Below are positions 33,490 to 42,965 of a DNA stretch of 64,000 bases, in pieces. Source of the stretch: Pedobacter petrophilus (GTDB lineage: Bacteria; Bacteroidota; Bacteroidia; Sphingobacteriales; Sphingobacteriaceae). The notes beneath the pieces are model-generated. The model saw only the letters and a list, made by a program, of their open reading frames with translations. It searched no databases and was not told the origin of the DNA. The stretch is taken from contig NZ_WKKH01000008.1 in the NCBI RefSeq assembly GCF_009674725.1, positions 1 through 64,000 of the forward strand. Reading direction: 5' to 3'. Both the position numbers and the translations under genes were made by a program. Position 1 is the stretch's first letter, and each line of letters starts with the position of its first letter.

Positions 33490-34227
33490 TTAGATTACTT
33501 TAGCTTCGCTATGTAGTAAACCAATAAGTGATTCAGTCTGATCAGCAGGAACTAGCTTTACAGCTCCGCGTGGTGCAGGAGTTTCATATTTAGCTACCTT
33601 CGTTACTGCATCAATGGCTACCGCTTCAATCACGGTTAAAGGCTTGGTTCTCGCACTCATAATTCCACGCATGTTTGGAATTTTAGGTTCCGCAACACCT
33701 TCCGCGCAGCTGGCCACAAATTTACCAGACACCGTTACCACTTCCTTACCACCTTCAATTTCTCTTTCGATCGTTGCCGAAGTACCATCAAAGTCTAACT
33801 TTTTAATAATTGAAATGGATGGAATATCTAAAAATTCTCCAACCATTGCAGCAACCTGGTTTCCATTATAGTCGATAGATTCACGCCCGGTAAGAATCAT
33901 GGCGTAATCTTTATCTCTTGCGTATTCTGCGATCTGTTTTGCAACGAAATATGCATCGCGTGGAGCTGCGTTCACCCGAACAGCTTCATCAGCACCAATG
34001 GCCAATGCTTTTCTAACCGTTGGATCATTCCCGGCTTCACCAACATTGATAACAGTTATCGTTCCCTTACCACCTTCAGTAAGTTCAATTGCTCTTGATA
34101 AAGCGATCTCATCATAAGGATTTACAATATATTGCACTCCTGCAGTATTGAATTCGGTATTATCGTTGGTAAAAGTTATTTTTGTCGTCGTGTCGGGCAC
34201 GTTACTGATACAAACTAATATTTTCAT
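33490..34227 (-). CDS. etfB: Electron transfer flavoprotein beta subunit
   Basis: The beta subunit binds AMP and docks with dehydrogenases. MKILVCISNVPDTTTKITF and IVNPYDEIALSRAIEL are family start features, and MILTGRESIDYNGNQVAAMV is the ETF-beta signature. The length of 245 residues is normal. It is the first gene of the etfB-etfA unit. A perfect TAAATTTG box on the leftward strand (34260-34267) lies 33 bases before the ATG and may be its -7 element. It is divergent from a TPR gene with a 62-base gap. Confidence 0.96.
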   Translation of the reverse strand: MKILVCISNVPDTTTKITFTNDNTEFNTAGVQYIVNPYDEIALSRAIELTEGGKGTITVINVGEAGNDPTVRKALAIGADEAVRVNAAPRDAYFVAKQIAEYARDKDYAMILTGRESIDYNGNQVAAMVGEFLDIPSISIIKKLDFDGTSATIEREIEGGKEVVTVSGKFVASCAEGVAEPKIPNMRGIMSARTKPLTVIEAVAIDAVTKVAKYETPAPRGAVKLVPADQTESLIGLLHSEAKVI

Positions 34228-34289
34228 ATTTATTGAGATTTATATATAAGGTCTTTCTGCAAATTTAATTAAAAAAGCAAGGAAATAAA

Positions 34290-34625
34290 ATGTCATCAAC
34301 CCGTTTAGCCAAGTTATTGGAGTTTTTAGAAAGTGAACCTAACGACCCGTTTATCCTATATGCCTTAGCCACAGAGTATAACAATCAAAATGATGCTGAA
34401 AAAGCGTATTCTTTTTACCTTCAGTTAACTGATAATCACCCGGATTATGTTGGAACTTATTATCATTTGGGCAAGCTTTATGAGAAAGACGGACAAAAAG
34501 AGAAAGCAATCGAAGTTTATCAGAAAGGAATGGTAACAGCCAGAAACAAACGGGATATGCATGCATTTTCCGAATTGCAAGGTGCATATAACACCGCCGC
34601 AGGTTTAGATTATGAAGATGATTAA
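34290..34625 (+). CDS. Small TPR protein
   Basis: The 111-residue cytoplasmic protein consists of about two to three tetratricopeptide repeats, with the helix pairs NDPFILYALATEYNNQNDAE, then YVGTYYHLGKLYEKDGQKEK and AIEVYQKGM. The C-terminal tail is acidic (DYEDD). TPRs mediate protein contact; the partner is unknown. The chrA-like gene follows 30 bases downstream. It has no signal peptide. Confidence 0.85.
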   Translation: MSSTRLAKLLEFLESEPNDPFILYALATEYNNQNDAEKAYSFYLQLTDNHPDYVGTYYHLGKLYEKDGQKEKAIEVYQKGMVTARNKRDMHAFSELQGAYNTAAGLDYEDD

Positions 34626-34655
34626 TTCTTTTGCTGTTCTAAATATTCATTCTTA

Positions 34656-35873
34656 ATGCAAACTAAACCTATTTCCGCAAAGAAACAGTGGTTATTTCTT
34701 CGTAACGTACTGTTTTTTACTTTTACATCTTTCGGTGGTGCACAAGCCCATCTGGCCCTGTTATTAAAATATTTCGTACACAGTGCAAAGTTCATTTCAG
34801 AAGAAGAATTATTGGAATTAAATGCTTTAGCACAAGTTTTACCAGGACCAGCTTCTACGCAAACCTTAGTAGGAATTGCCTGGAAAGTGGGTAAGCTTAA
34901 GCTGGCGATCATTACATTTCTGATCTGGATACTCCCAACAGCGGCCATTATGACTTTCGCCGCCATCAGCTATGCCTTGTTAGATCAAAAACAAAAGTTT
35001 AACGATGTGCTGGAATACATTCAGCCAATTGCGTTAGGAATTGTGGCCTATGGTGCCTGGAAGTTAGGCCGGAAGGTATTAACATCACAAGTGTCTATAT
35101 TTCTGGCTATTGGATCAGTTGTAGCTACTTTTGTATTAAGGAACGCATATGTTTTTCCTTTAGCCATTCTGGTAGGCGGCATCATTTCCTCCGCTATTGA
35201 AACACCAAAAGAGGAAACGGAATTAAGGGTAAGACTTTTTTCAAATCTGAATCCGAAAAAGATGATCTACTTCTTAGGGGCATTGTTATTATTTGCATTG
35301 GTAGGAGCGATCATCAACAGAACATCTCCATTTAGTTTACCTATCCGCTTGCTGGAAAATTTTTACCGTAACGGGATTCTGGTTTTTGGCGGAGGGCAAG
35401 TGCTAGTGCCATTGATGTTCACCGAATTCGTTGACATGAAGCATTATCTAGCAGCACCTGGTTTCTTGTCTGGTTTTGCCCTGCAACAGGCACTACCAGG
35501 CCCAACGTTTTCATTTACCAGTTATTTAGGGGCGTTAAGCATGAAGAATTTCGGCTACGGCCTTTCAGGTCAAATACTAGGTGGCTTAATTGGGGTAGTT
35601 GGAATCAATTTGCCCGGTTTAATTCTGGTGCTGTTTATCGTTCCTTTTTGGGATGACTTAAAAAAGATCTCTAGAATAAGACACAGTTTAGGGGGAATCA
35701 ACGCAGTTAGTGTCGGCTTTATTATTGCGGCTTTTATTTTGCTTTTAATTCCCATGGGGATGAATTGGTTGTTTCTGGGAATTATGTTGGCCACGTTTGC
35801 GCTCCTTAATTTCACCAAGATCAGCCCGCCGGTAATTGTTTTGGCTGGAATCCTGATCGGATATTTGTTTTAG
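34656..35873 (+). CDS. chrA: Chromate transporter family (ChrA) membrane protein
   Basis: This is a two-domain CHR transporter of 405 residues with about 10-12 membrane helices. The N-terminal half has FTSFGGAQAHLALLLKYFV and ALAQVLPGPASTQTLVGIA. The C-terminal half repeats the plan with VFGGGQVLVPLMFTEFV and ALQQALPGPTFSFTSYLGAL. Known members export chromate, probably by proton exchange, but many chromosomal relatives have not been tested. ATG 34656 is preferred. No chromate-resistance regulators are adjacent. Confidence 0.88.
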   Translation: MQTKPISAKKQWLFLRNVLFFTFTSFGGAQAHLALLLKYFVHSAKFISEEELLELNALAQVLPGPASTQTLVGIAWKVGKLKLAIITFLIWILPTAAIMTFAAISYALLDQKQKFNDVLEYIQPIALGIVAYGAWKLGRKVLTSQVSIFLAIGSVVATFVLRNAYVFPLAILVGGIISSAIETPKEETELRVRLFSNLNPKKMIYFLGALLLFALVGAIINRTSPFSLPIRLLENFYRNGILVFGGGQVLVPLMFTEFVDMKHYLAAPGFLSGFALQQALPGPTFSFTSYLGALSMKNFGYGLSGQILGGLIGVVGINLPGLILVLFIVPFWDDLKKISRIRHSLGGINAVSVGFIIAAFILLLIPMGMNWLFLGIMLATFALLNFTKISPPVIVLAGILIGYLF

Positions 35874-35888
35874 TATAATTTATAAGGC

Positions 35889-35917
35889 ATAAAAAAAGGG
35901 AAATGACTGATTTCCCT
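35889..35917 (-). terminator. Terminator of dnaB
   Basis: Read leftward, AGGGAAAT-cagtc-ATTTCCCT is followed by TTTTTTT. It lies between the convergent chrA and dnaB ends. Confidence 0.8.
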
Positions 35918-35945
35918 GCTTATTATTATTGTTGATATTTTCTGA

Positions 35946-37508
35946 CTAAAACGGTGGATCATCATCATTATAATCATCCATTTTAGATGGGCGGATAATT
36001 ACGTTACTTTGTTTTTCAAAATCCTGGGAAGGGTACATTCCTGCAGAAGGATCAGCTGCTGCGAAAGATGTTGGTGCTGTAAAATCTTCTTCCAAATCGG
36101 TAAACTTAACGAATTTACCAATAAATTTAAGTGGAACAATTCCAGTTTCACCGTTTCTGTGTTTTGCGATAATTACCTCAGCAATACCCGCCTGAGATCT
36201 GCCCTGTTCATCTTCGGTAATTCCGTAATATTCCGGTCGATATAAGAATAAAACCATATCCGCATCCTGCTCAATAGATCCAGATTCCCTCAAATCGGAT
36301 AGCATTGGTCGCTTACCCTGTAAACCGGGCCTGCTCTCTACCGCACGACTCAACTGTGAGAGTGCCAATACAGGAACATCTAATTCTTTAGCAACAGATT
36401 TTAATGCCCTGGAGATACTACCAATTTCCTGCTCACGGTTACCGCCACCTTTTCCTTCGCCCTTACCGTGCATCAGCTGCAAGTAATCTACAATGACCAA
36501 CTGAATATCATATTGAGATTTTAACCTTCTGCATTTTGCCCTGAACTCAAAAATATTTAGAGCTGGCGTATCATCGATTAATAAAGGGGCTTCAGTTAAA
36601 CGGCCTATTTTGCTGTGAAGTTGTTGCCATTCCCATTCCTGCAAGTTCCCTTTTCTGATTTTTTCCTGTTCAATTTCTGCTTCTCCGGAAATCAAACGAT
36701 TTACCAGCTGAACAGATGACATCTCCAGTGAAAAAACCACCGTAGGCTTTTGAAAATCTACCGTAGCATTTCTTGCACAGGTTAAAACGAATGCTGTTTT
36801 TCCCATCGCAGGACGAGCAGCAATGATTACTAAATCCTGCTTTTGCCAGCCACCAGTAATTCGGTCTAACCCGGTAAACCCGGTTGGTACACCCGTTAAT
36901 CCATCTGTTTTGGTTCTTAATTCTTCTAACGTTGCTAAAGATTGCTTAATGATATCGTCCATTTTCTGGGTATCTCTCCGCAAGTTATTTTGAGCAATAT
37001 CAAATAAACCCTTTTCTGCATGATCCAGTAAATCGAAAATATCAGCGGTATCTTCGTAAGCAGTTGTGATAATGTCTGTAGAAATCCTGATTAATTCCCG
37101 CTGAATATATTTCTGAGAAATGATCCTGGCGTGGAATTCTATGTTCGCTGCTGAGGCAACCCGATTGGTGAGATTAGTGATGTAATAGGCACCGCCTACC
37201 ATTTCCAGCGAACCCATCTGGCGAAGTTCTGCTGTTACCGTTAAAATATCTACAGGTTTAGATTTTTCGAAAAGCATGTGAATGGCTTCGAAAATCTTTT
37301 GATGCGCTTCCTGATAGAAAACTTCTGGTTTTAAAATATCAATTACAGCAGACAAAGCATCTTTTTCAAGCATTAAAGCTCCTAAAACAGCTTCTTCCAG
37401 ATCTAAAGCCTGTGGGGGTAATTTCCCCATCGTACTTACTGTGCTGGTGAGCCGTGCTTTTCTCGCTGTTAAACTATTTTTTCCACCTTGTCCGTTATCG
37501 ATACTCAT
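35946..37508 (-). CDS. dnaB: Replicative DNA helicase DnaB
   Basis: This is the hexameric 5'-3' helicase of the replication fork. The N-terminal DnaB domain starts GKLPPQALDLEEAVLGALML (about residue 28). The RecA-like core has the Walker A segment AARPAMGKTAFVL, Walker B LVIVDYLQLM, LSQLSRAVESR and LRESGSIEQDADMVLFLYRP. The length of 520 residues includes an acidic C-terminal tail. No intein is present. A perfect -7 box lies only 4 bases before the ATG, suggesting a leaderless transcript or a start further downstream. Convergent with chrA. Confidence 0.96.
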   Translation of the reverse strand: MSIDNGQGGKNSLTARKARLTSTVSTMGKLPPQALDLEEAVLGALMLEKDALSAVIDILKPEVFYQEAHQKIFEAIHMLFEKSKPVDILTVTAELRQMGSLEMVGGAYYITNLTNRVASAANIEFHARIISQKYIQRELIRISTDIITTAYEDTADIFDLLDHAEKGLFDIAQNNLRRDTQKMDDIIKQSLATLEELRTKTDGLTGVPTGFTGLDRITGGWQKQDLVIIAARPAMGKTAFVLTCARNATVDFQKPTVVFSLEMSSVQLVNRLISGEAEIEQEKIRKGNLQEWEWQQLHSKIGRLTEAPLLIDDTPALNIFEFRAKCRRLKSQYDIQLVIVDYLQLMHGKGEGKGGGNREQEIGSISRALKSVAKELDVPVLALSQLSRAVESRPGLQGKRPMLSDLRESGSIEQDADMVLFLYRPEYYGITEDEQGRSQAGIAEVIIAKHRNGETGIVPLKFIGKFVKFTDLEEDFTAPTSFAAADPSAGMYPSQDFEKQSNVIIRPSKMDDYNDDDPPF

Positions 37509-37512
37509 TCTA

Positions 37513-37520
37513 CAAAAGTA
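37513..37520 (-). promoter_or_regulatory. Putative -7 box abutting the dnaB start
   Basis: On the leftward strand TACTTTTG fits TAnnTTTG exactly and ends 4 bases before the dnaB ATG. No -33 partner at normal spacing is visible. Confidence 0.35.
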
Positions 37521-37670
37521 ACGAAAAGTTTAGCGGATTGGTTTAACAAGTTACTAGCAGTTTGTTAACAAATTGGAATAGAATAAATTTCTTTTTTGAA
37601 CTTTACAAATGGACAGGAAATTAGTTGGCAATAAGCATCAGATAGATTAGGGCTAAAGCAATTATTTGAA

Positions 37671-37678
37671 TACTTTTG
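37671..37678 (+). promoter_or_regulatory. Putative -7 box of rlmB
   Basis: TACTTTTG is an exact TAnnTTTG match, 17 bases before the rlmB ATG. A -33 TTTG is not obvious. Confidence 0.4.
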
Positions 37679-37695
37679 CCTAACAATTTCAAAAC

Positions 37696-38463
37696 ATGGA
37701 TAATTTAAGAAGACCGCAACGCGCAAAAGAGAATAATGAGTTTGTATTTGGCATCAGAGCTGTTATAGAAGCGGTGAAGGCTGGAAGAGATATTGAAACG
37801 ATTTATCAGCAACGCGGCTTGGGCGGAGAACTTTTTTTAGAGTTAAAAGCTTTATTAAAAGATACACTGATCCCTTTAAATTCGGTTCCGGTTGAAAAAT
37901 TGAACCGCATGTCGCAAAAAAACCACCAGGGGGTTATCGCGGTAATATCACCAATTACTTATCAAAACATTGAAGATATTGTTCCTGCTATATTCGAAAA
38001 AGGAGAGGTGCCATTGATTTTGGTATTGGATAGTGTTACCGATGTGCGTAACATGGGTGCTATTGCCCGTACAGCGGCCTGCGTTGGTGTACATGCCATT
38101 GTAGTGCCATTAAAAAATGCGGCACAAATAAATGCAGATGCAATTAAAACTTCAGCCGGAGCTTTATTTAATATCCCAATCTGCAGACATGCCAACCTTC
38201 ATAAAATTTGCCTGTATCTACAAGAAAGTGGTTTACAAATTGTTGCCTGTACTGAAAAAACAAGCGATTTAATTTACTCACCGGATTATACGATGCCAAC
38301 GGCGATTGTAATGGGATCGGAAGATGAGGGCATTTCAAATGAGCTGCTGCGTGTGGCCGATCATTTGGCAAAAATACCAATGGCTGGTAAAATAGAATCA
38401 CTGAATGTTTCTGTTTCAGCTGGTGTAATTTTGTACGAAGCGGTAAGACAACGGAGCATTTAA
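37696..38463 (+). CDS. rlmB: 23S rRNA (guanosine-2'-O-)-methyltransferase RlmB (TrmH family)
   Basis: This is a SPOUT-class methyltransferase of 255 residues. An N-terminal substrate-binding domain starts FVFGIRAVIEAVKAGRDIET. The knot domain has LVLDSVTDVRNMGAIARTAA, KTSAGALFNIPICR, TAIVMGSEDEGIS and ESLNVSVSAGVILYEAVRQR, the three TrmH/SpoU motifs. RlmB methylates G2251 of 23S rRNA; a tRNA-acting relative (TrmH) is possible but less likely given the N-domain. It has its own promoter and a terminator shared with manC. Confidence 0.9.
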   Translation: MDNLRRPQRAKENNEFVFGIRAVIEAVKAGRDIETIYQQRGLGGELFLELKALLKDTLIPLNSVPVEKLNRMSQKNHQGVIAVISPITYQNIEDIVPAIFEKGEVPLILVLDSVTDVRNMGAIARTAACVGVHAIVVPLKNAAQINADAIKTSAGALFNIPICRHANLHKICLYLQESGLQIVACTEKTSDLIYSPDYTMPTAIVMGSEDEGISNELLRVADHLAKIPMAGKIESLNVSVSAGVILYEAVRQRSI

Positions 38464-38478
38464 TTTAAGCTAAAAAAA

Positions 38479-38516
38479 CTGAATCGCGTAGTAATGGAAA
38501 TTCTTACGCGATTCAG
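38479..38516. terminator. Bidirectional hairpin between rlmB and manC
   Basis: CTGAATCGCGTA (38479-38490) and its exact complement (38505-38516) enclose a 14-base loop. An A-rich stretch lies to the left, serving manC in the leftward direction. Confidence 0.7.
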
Positions 38517-38524
38517 CTCTATAT

Positions 38525-39616
38525 CTAGATGAATTTATTACCGAAGCGGGATTTCACTTCAGCCACAAACTCTTTAACTTTTTGCTCTTCATTTCTTGGA
38601 CAAATCATCAACATATTGTTGTTCTCCACCACAATATAGTCGTGCAGTCCATTCAGAATCACTAATTTTTCTTTGGGTACATTAACCATACAATTAGAAG
38701 AATCGAACATAATTACCTGTTCAGATGGAATCACTGCATTACCTACATAATCTTTATCAGCCATTTCATAAATAGAAGCCCAGGTTCCAAGATCTGACCA
38801 GCCAAAGTCTGAAGGAAGAACATAAACATTATCTGCCTTCTCCATAATACCGAAGTCGATAGAAATATTGGTACATTGAAAATATGCGTTATTGATAAAT
38901 TCTTTCTCGCCAACTGTATTCAAATCAGATCTGCCAACATTGAAAATTTCATACATATCCGGCAAATGCTTTTCGAATGAATTTAATATCGCACGTGCCG
39001 ACCAGATGAAGATACCGGCATTCCATAAGAAATCGCCGCTTTGAATAAATGATTTGGCAAGTTCTAAATTCGGTTTTTCGGTAAAGGTTTTAACTTTATG
39101 TAAATCCGTATCTGTATTCAATACATGATCAGTATGCTGGATGTAACCGTAACCTGTATCAGGACGGTTAGGTTTAATGCCTAAAGTGATCAGACAATCA
39201 TTTTTAGAAGCAGCCGCTAAAGATTGCTCAATCGAATCTACAAAACCATCCAGATCAGCAATAGTATGGTCAGATGGTGCCACAACGATTGTTGCATTTG
39301 GATTAAGTTCAGCAATTTTGAAACTCCCGTAGGCTATACAAGGACCGGTATTTCTCATCAAAGGCTCCGCAAGAATCTGATTATCACTTAATTCGGGAAT
39401 CTGTTCTTTTATTAAATCTGAGTAAATATCGTTGGTTACGATGAAAATATTTTCCGGTGGACAGATCCTTAAAAATCTTTCGTATGTGCTCTGAATCAGC
39501 GTTTTACCAACGCCGAAAAAATCGATAAACTGTTTTGGGTATTCTGTTCTACTAACGGGCCAAAAGCGACTTCCGACTCCGCCAGCCATAATAAGTGCAT
39601 AGTAATCTTTATTCAT
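38525..39616 (-). CDS. manC: Mannose-1-phosphate guanylyltransferase
   Basis: This enzyme makes GDP-mannose from mannose-1-phosphate and GTP, for surface glycans and mannans. The nucleotidyltransferase motif ALIMAGGVGSRFWPVSRTEY with PKQF is at the N-terminus, followed by ILAEPLMRNTGPCIAYGS, VVAPSDHTI, FTEKPNLELA and DFGIMEKADNVYVLPSDFGW. The length of 363 residues is the short single-domain form without a C-terminal isomerase. It lies 14 bases downstream of kdsD in the same direction, so an envelope sugar operon is likely. Confidence 0.93.
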   Translation of the reverse strand: MNKDYYALIMAGGVGSRFWPVSRTEYPKQFIDFFGVGKTLIQSTYERFLRICPPENIFIVTNDIYSDLIKEQIPELSDNQILAEPLMRNTGPCIAYGSFKIAELNPNATIVVAPSDHTIADLDGFVDSIEQSLAAASKNDCLITLGIKPNRPDTGYGYIQHTDHVLNTDTDLHKVKTFTEKPNLELAKSFIQSGDFLWNAGIFIWSARAILNSFEKHLPDMYEIFNVGRSDLNTVGEKEFINNAYFQCTNISIDFGIMEKADNVYVLPSDFGWSDLGTWASIYEMADKDYVGNAVIPSEQVIMFDSSNCMVNVPKEKLVILNGLHDYIVVENNNMLMICPRNEEQKVKEFVAEVKSRFGNKFI

Positions 39617-39630
39617 TTTGTTTTTTAATG

Positions 39631-40599
39631 TTACACAATCCCTTCATTTAGGAGATCATGCAGATGGATTATTCCAAAGTAAGTATTTTGTTCTAACACT
39701 AGCAACTGTGTAATGTTATTTTCCTTAATTATGTGTAGCGCATCAACCGCAAGTGAGTCATATTGTATACTTTTGGGCAGCCTTCCCATGATATCTTCCG
39801 CTTTCAATCCTACAATTGAACCATTATTCTCCAGCATCCTCCGAATGTCGCCATCCGTAATTACGCCAACTACAGAATTTACCTCATCAACAACAGCAAC
39901 GGCACCTAAACGGTTTTTACTAATTTCTATTAAAACATCTTTTACCGGGGCGGATGGACTAATAGATGGTTTTTCATTGGTGGAGGCCAGATCACCTGCT
40001 TTTAAATAGAGTTTTTTACCTAAAGATCCACCCGGATGATATTTGGCAAAATCAGCTTCATTAAAGTCCCTGCATTCTAAAAGGCAAATGGCCAAAGCAT
40101 CACCTAAAGCCAATTGAGCAGTTGTGCTGGTTGTTGGTGCCAGATTATGTGGACAAGCCTCTTTTTCGAAAGAAGTATTTAAAATTAAATTCGCCTGTTC
40201 TGCTAAAAAAGAATGGATTTCGCCAACCATTCCAATTAACGTATTTCCTGCAGATTTGAGCAGGGGAACCAGAACTTTAATTTCGGGTGTATTTCCACTC
40301 TTTGATAAGCAAATGATTATATCGTTTCGTTGAATCATCCCTAAATCACCGTGGATTGCATCTGCGGCATGCATAAAAATTGCAGGCGTGCCGGTAGAAT
40401 TAAAAGTAGCTACAATCTTCTGGGCAATTATCGCACTTTTGCCTATTCCGGTTACAATTACGCGGCCGTTACAATTTAAAATCGCCGATACTGCCTTTTC
40501 AAAATCGTCGTTTAAATTCCTGGCAACATTCAATATTGCTGCTGCTTCGAGCTCTAATGTACTTATGGCCGACTGGAGAATATATTTTTTACTTTTCAA
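39631..40599 (-). CDS. kdsD: D-arabinose 5-phosphate isomerase
   Basis: This enzyme interconverts ribulose-5-phosphate and arabinose-5-phosphate, the first step to Kdo in lipopolysaccharide. The SIS domain shows VTGIGKSAIIAQKIVATFNS, IICLSKSGNTPEI and TSTTAQLALGDALAICLL. Two CBS domains follow (about 200-320; GVITDGDIRRMLE, NITQLLVLE). The length of 322 residues is normal for KdsD/KpsF. It lies upstream of manC in one unit and is divergent from recQ; kdsA follows recQ, so two Kdo genes flank the helicase. Confidence 0.93.
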   Translation of the reverse strand: MKSKKYILQSAISTLELEAAAILNVARNLNDDFEKAVSAILNCNGRVIVTGIGKSAIIAQKIVATFNSTGTPAIFMHAADAIHGDLGMIQRNDIIICLSKSGNTPEIKVLVPLLKSAGNTLIGMVGEIHSFLAEQANLILNTSFEKEACPHNLAPTTSTTAQLALGDALAICLLECRDFNEADFAKYHPGGSLGKKLYLKAGDLASTNEKPSISPSAPVKDVLIEISKNRLGAVAVVDEVNSVVGVITDGDIRRMLENNGSIVGLKAEDIMGRLPKSIQYDSLAVDALHIIKENNITQLLVLEQNTYFGIIHLHDLLNEGIV

Positions 40600-40690
40600 A
40601 GAGAAAATAATTGTTTGTTGATACTTGAAATTGTTGTAAAATTATGTTATTTTGGATAGAAAAATAGCATCGCATATTTTATTACACAAA

Positions 40691-42880
40691 ATGGACGTGA
40701 AAAAGTCGTTATTTGATAACCTGCAAAATTTCTTCGGGTTTGATAATTTCAAAGGTGATCAGGAGTCGATCATAACAAATATTTTAGAAGGCAATAATAC
40801 TTTTGTTATTATGCCAACGGGCGGAGGGAAGTCTATTTGCTATCAATTACCGGCTTTAATGAGTGAAGGAACAGCGATTGTAATTTCGCCCCTCATTGCA
40901 TTAATGAAAAACCAGGTGGACCAGTTAAGGGCCTTTGGTGGAAATGATAGTATTGCTCATTTTCTTAACTCATCTTTAAACAAATCTGAAATTACGCAGG
41001 TAAAGTCTGACCTGCTTAGCGGGCAAACTAAACTATTATACGTTGCGCCAGAATCGTTAGCTAAACAAGATAATATTGAGTTTTTAAACCTGATAAAAAT
41101 TTCGTTTGTAGCAGTAGACGAGGCACATTGTATTTCGGAATGGGGACATGATTTTAGACCGGAATATCGAAAAATTAAACAGGTAATAGCCGGGCTGGGA
41201 GATAATATTCCAATCATTGCACTTACGGCTACGGCAACTCCAAAAGTTCAGCAAGATATTGTGAAGAACCTTGGCATGTCTGAAGCCACCTTATTTAAAT
41301 CTTCATTTAACAGACCGAATCTTTTTTATGAAATCCGTCCAAAGCGCGACATCAATAAAGAGATTATCAAATACATTAAATCGAATCCGGGTAAATCAGG
41401 AATTATTTATTGCCTCAGCCGTAAAAAGGTAGAGGAAGTGGCTGAAGCCCTTAATTTGAATGGGATTAGTGCTTTGCCTTATCATGCTGGTTTAGACCCA
41501 AAAATCAGGGCTGACACACAGGATAAATTTTTAATGGAAGATGCAGAAGTGATTGTAGCCACGATCGCTTTTGGGATGGGCATCGATAAACCAGATGTTC
41601 GTTTTGTTATTCATCATGATGTGCCCAAAAGTATGGAAGGCTATTACCAGGAAACAGGTAGGGCCGGACGTGATGGCGGAGAAGGAATTTGCATTGCCTT
41701 TTACGCACAAAAAGACGTAGACAAACTGGCTAAATTTATGAAAGATAAGCCTGTTTCGGAACGTGAAATAGGTACTCAGATCTTAAAAGAGGTAATTGAT
41801 TATGCAGAATCTGGCGTTTGCCGCCGGAAGCAGATTCTGCACTATTTTGGTGAAAACTTTAATGAAACTGGCTGTAATTGCATGTGCGATAATTGCAAAA
41901 AACCTAAAAAACAATTTGACGCAGAAGAACAACTGTCTATCTTATTAAAGTTCATTCAGAAAACTGACGAAAAGTTTGATGATGCACATTTATTAAACGT
42001 TTTTCTGGGCTTAGAAACGGCACAAACCATTGCGTACGAGCACAGTAAGGTTTTGGAATTTGGAATCGGAAAAGAAGAAGGTATCCTGCTCTGGAAATCA
42101 GTAATCCGCCAGGCAGTTTTAAATAACTATCTTTTTAAGGATGTAGACAATTATGGATTATTAAAACTGACTAAACAGGGGAAAGAATTCATCATCAACC
42201 CTTATAGTTTGAAGTTTATCTTAAATGAACCTATAGAAACCGGTACCGATGATGATGACGATGATGTAAAGCAAGGTTCTGGGGCGTTAGATACGCATTT
42301 ATTGCAGCTGCTTAAAGATTTACGTAAGAAAATTGCCAAGCAGAAAAGTGTTCCGCCATTTGTTGTTTTTCAAGATCCATCTTTGGAGGAAATGTGTACA
42401 CATTATCCCATCACTTCTGAAGAGTTGAAGCAAATTTCAGGTGTAGGTTCAGGCAAAGCGATGAAGTTCGGTACGCCGTTTATAGAGTTAATTAAAAAGT
42501 ATGTAGAAGACAATGATATTGAACGTCCGATTGATTTAATCATCAAAACGCAGGCGAACAAATCGCAGATGAAGGTCTCTATTATTCAGAATATTGATAG
42601 ACAAATCGGTTTAGAAGATATTGCAGACGCTAAAGGCATTACTTACGAAGAAATTTTAAAAGAAGTTGAATCAATTGTAAACTCCGGAACAAAGCTTAAT
42701 CTTAACTATTTCATTGATGAAGTTATTGATGATGACAGGCAAGATGAAGTTTTCGATTATTTCAGAGCGGCAGAAAATGACTCTATTGATGAGGCGCTGA
42801 ATGAACTCGGTGAAACGGATTACACGCGTGAAGAAATTCAACTCATGCGAATTAAATTCATGTCAGAACTAGGAAACTAA
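40691..42880 (+). CDS. recQ: ATP-dependent DNA helicase RecQ
   Basis: This is a superfamily 2 3'-5' helicase for recombination and fork repair. ATG 40691 (MDVKKSLFDNLQNFFGF) is preferred to a TTG at 40652. Motifs visible are MPTGGGKSICYQLPAL (Walker A), DEAHCISEWGHDFRPEY, LTATATPK and GRAGRDG. The RQC zinc site has CRRKQILHYFGE with later CNCMCDNC, and the HRDC domain is near residues 545-625. An acidic insertion (TDDDDDDV) precedes HRDC. The C-terminal 100 residues are an extra Bacteroidota-type helical domain. Confidence 0.95.
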   Translation: MDVKKSLFDNLQNFFGFDNFKGDQESIITNILEGNNTFVIMPTGGGKSICYQLPALMSEGTAIVISPLIALMKNQVDQLRAFGGNDSIAHFLNSSLNKSEITQVKSDLLSGQTKLLYVAPESLAKQDNIEFLNLIKISFVAVDEAHCISEWGHDFRPEYRKIKQVIAGLGDNIPIIALTATATPKVQQDIVKNLGMSEATLFKSSFNRPNLFYEIRPKRDINKEIIKYIKSNPGKSGIIYCLSRKKVEEVAEALNLNGISALPYHAGLDPKIRADTQDKFLMEDAEVIVATIAFGMGIDKPDVRFVIHHDVPKSMEGYYQETGRAGRDGGEGICIAFYAQKDVDKLAKFMKDKPVSEREIGTQILKEVIDYAESGVCRRKQILHYFGENFNETGCNCMCDNCKKPKKQFDAEEQLSILLKFIQKTDEKFDDAHLLNVFLGLETAQTIAYEHSKVLEFGIGKEEGILLWKSVIRQAVLNNYLFKDVDNYGLLKLTKQGKEFIINPYSLKFILNEPIETGTDDDDDDVKQGSGALDTHLLQLLKDLRKKIAKQKSVPPFVVFQDPSLEEMCTHYPITSEELKQISGVGSGKAMKFGTPFIELIKKYVEDNDIERPIDLIIKTQANKSQMKVSIIQNIDRQIGLEDIADAKGITYEEILKEVESIVNSGTKLNLNYFIDEVIDDDRQDEVFDYFRAAENDSIDEALNELGETDYTREEIQLMRIKFMSELGN

Positions 42881-42965
42881 AAATAGATTTGAGTCGTTAG
42901 ATTTTAGAAAAGAGTGATTTTCACTATAGTTTCAAATCTCACTTCTCTTATCTCATACCTCAACT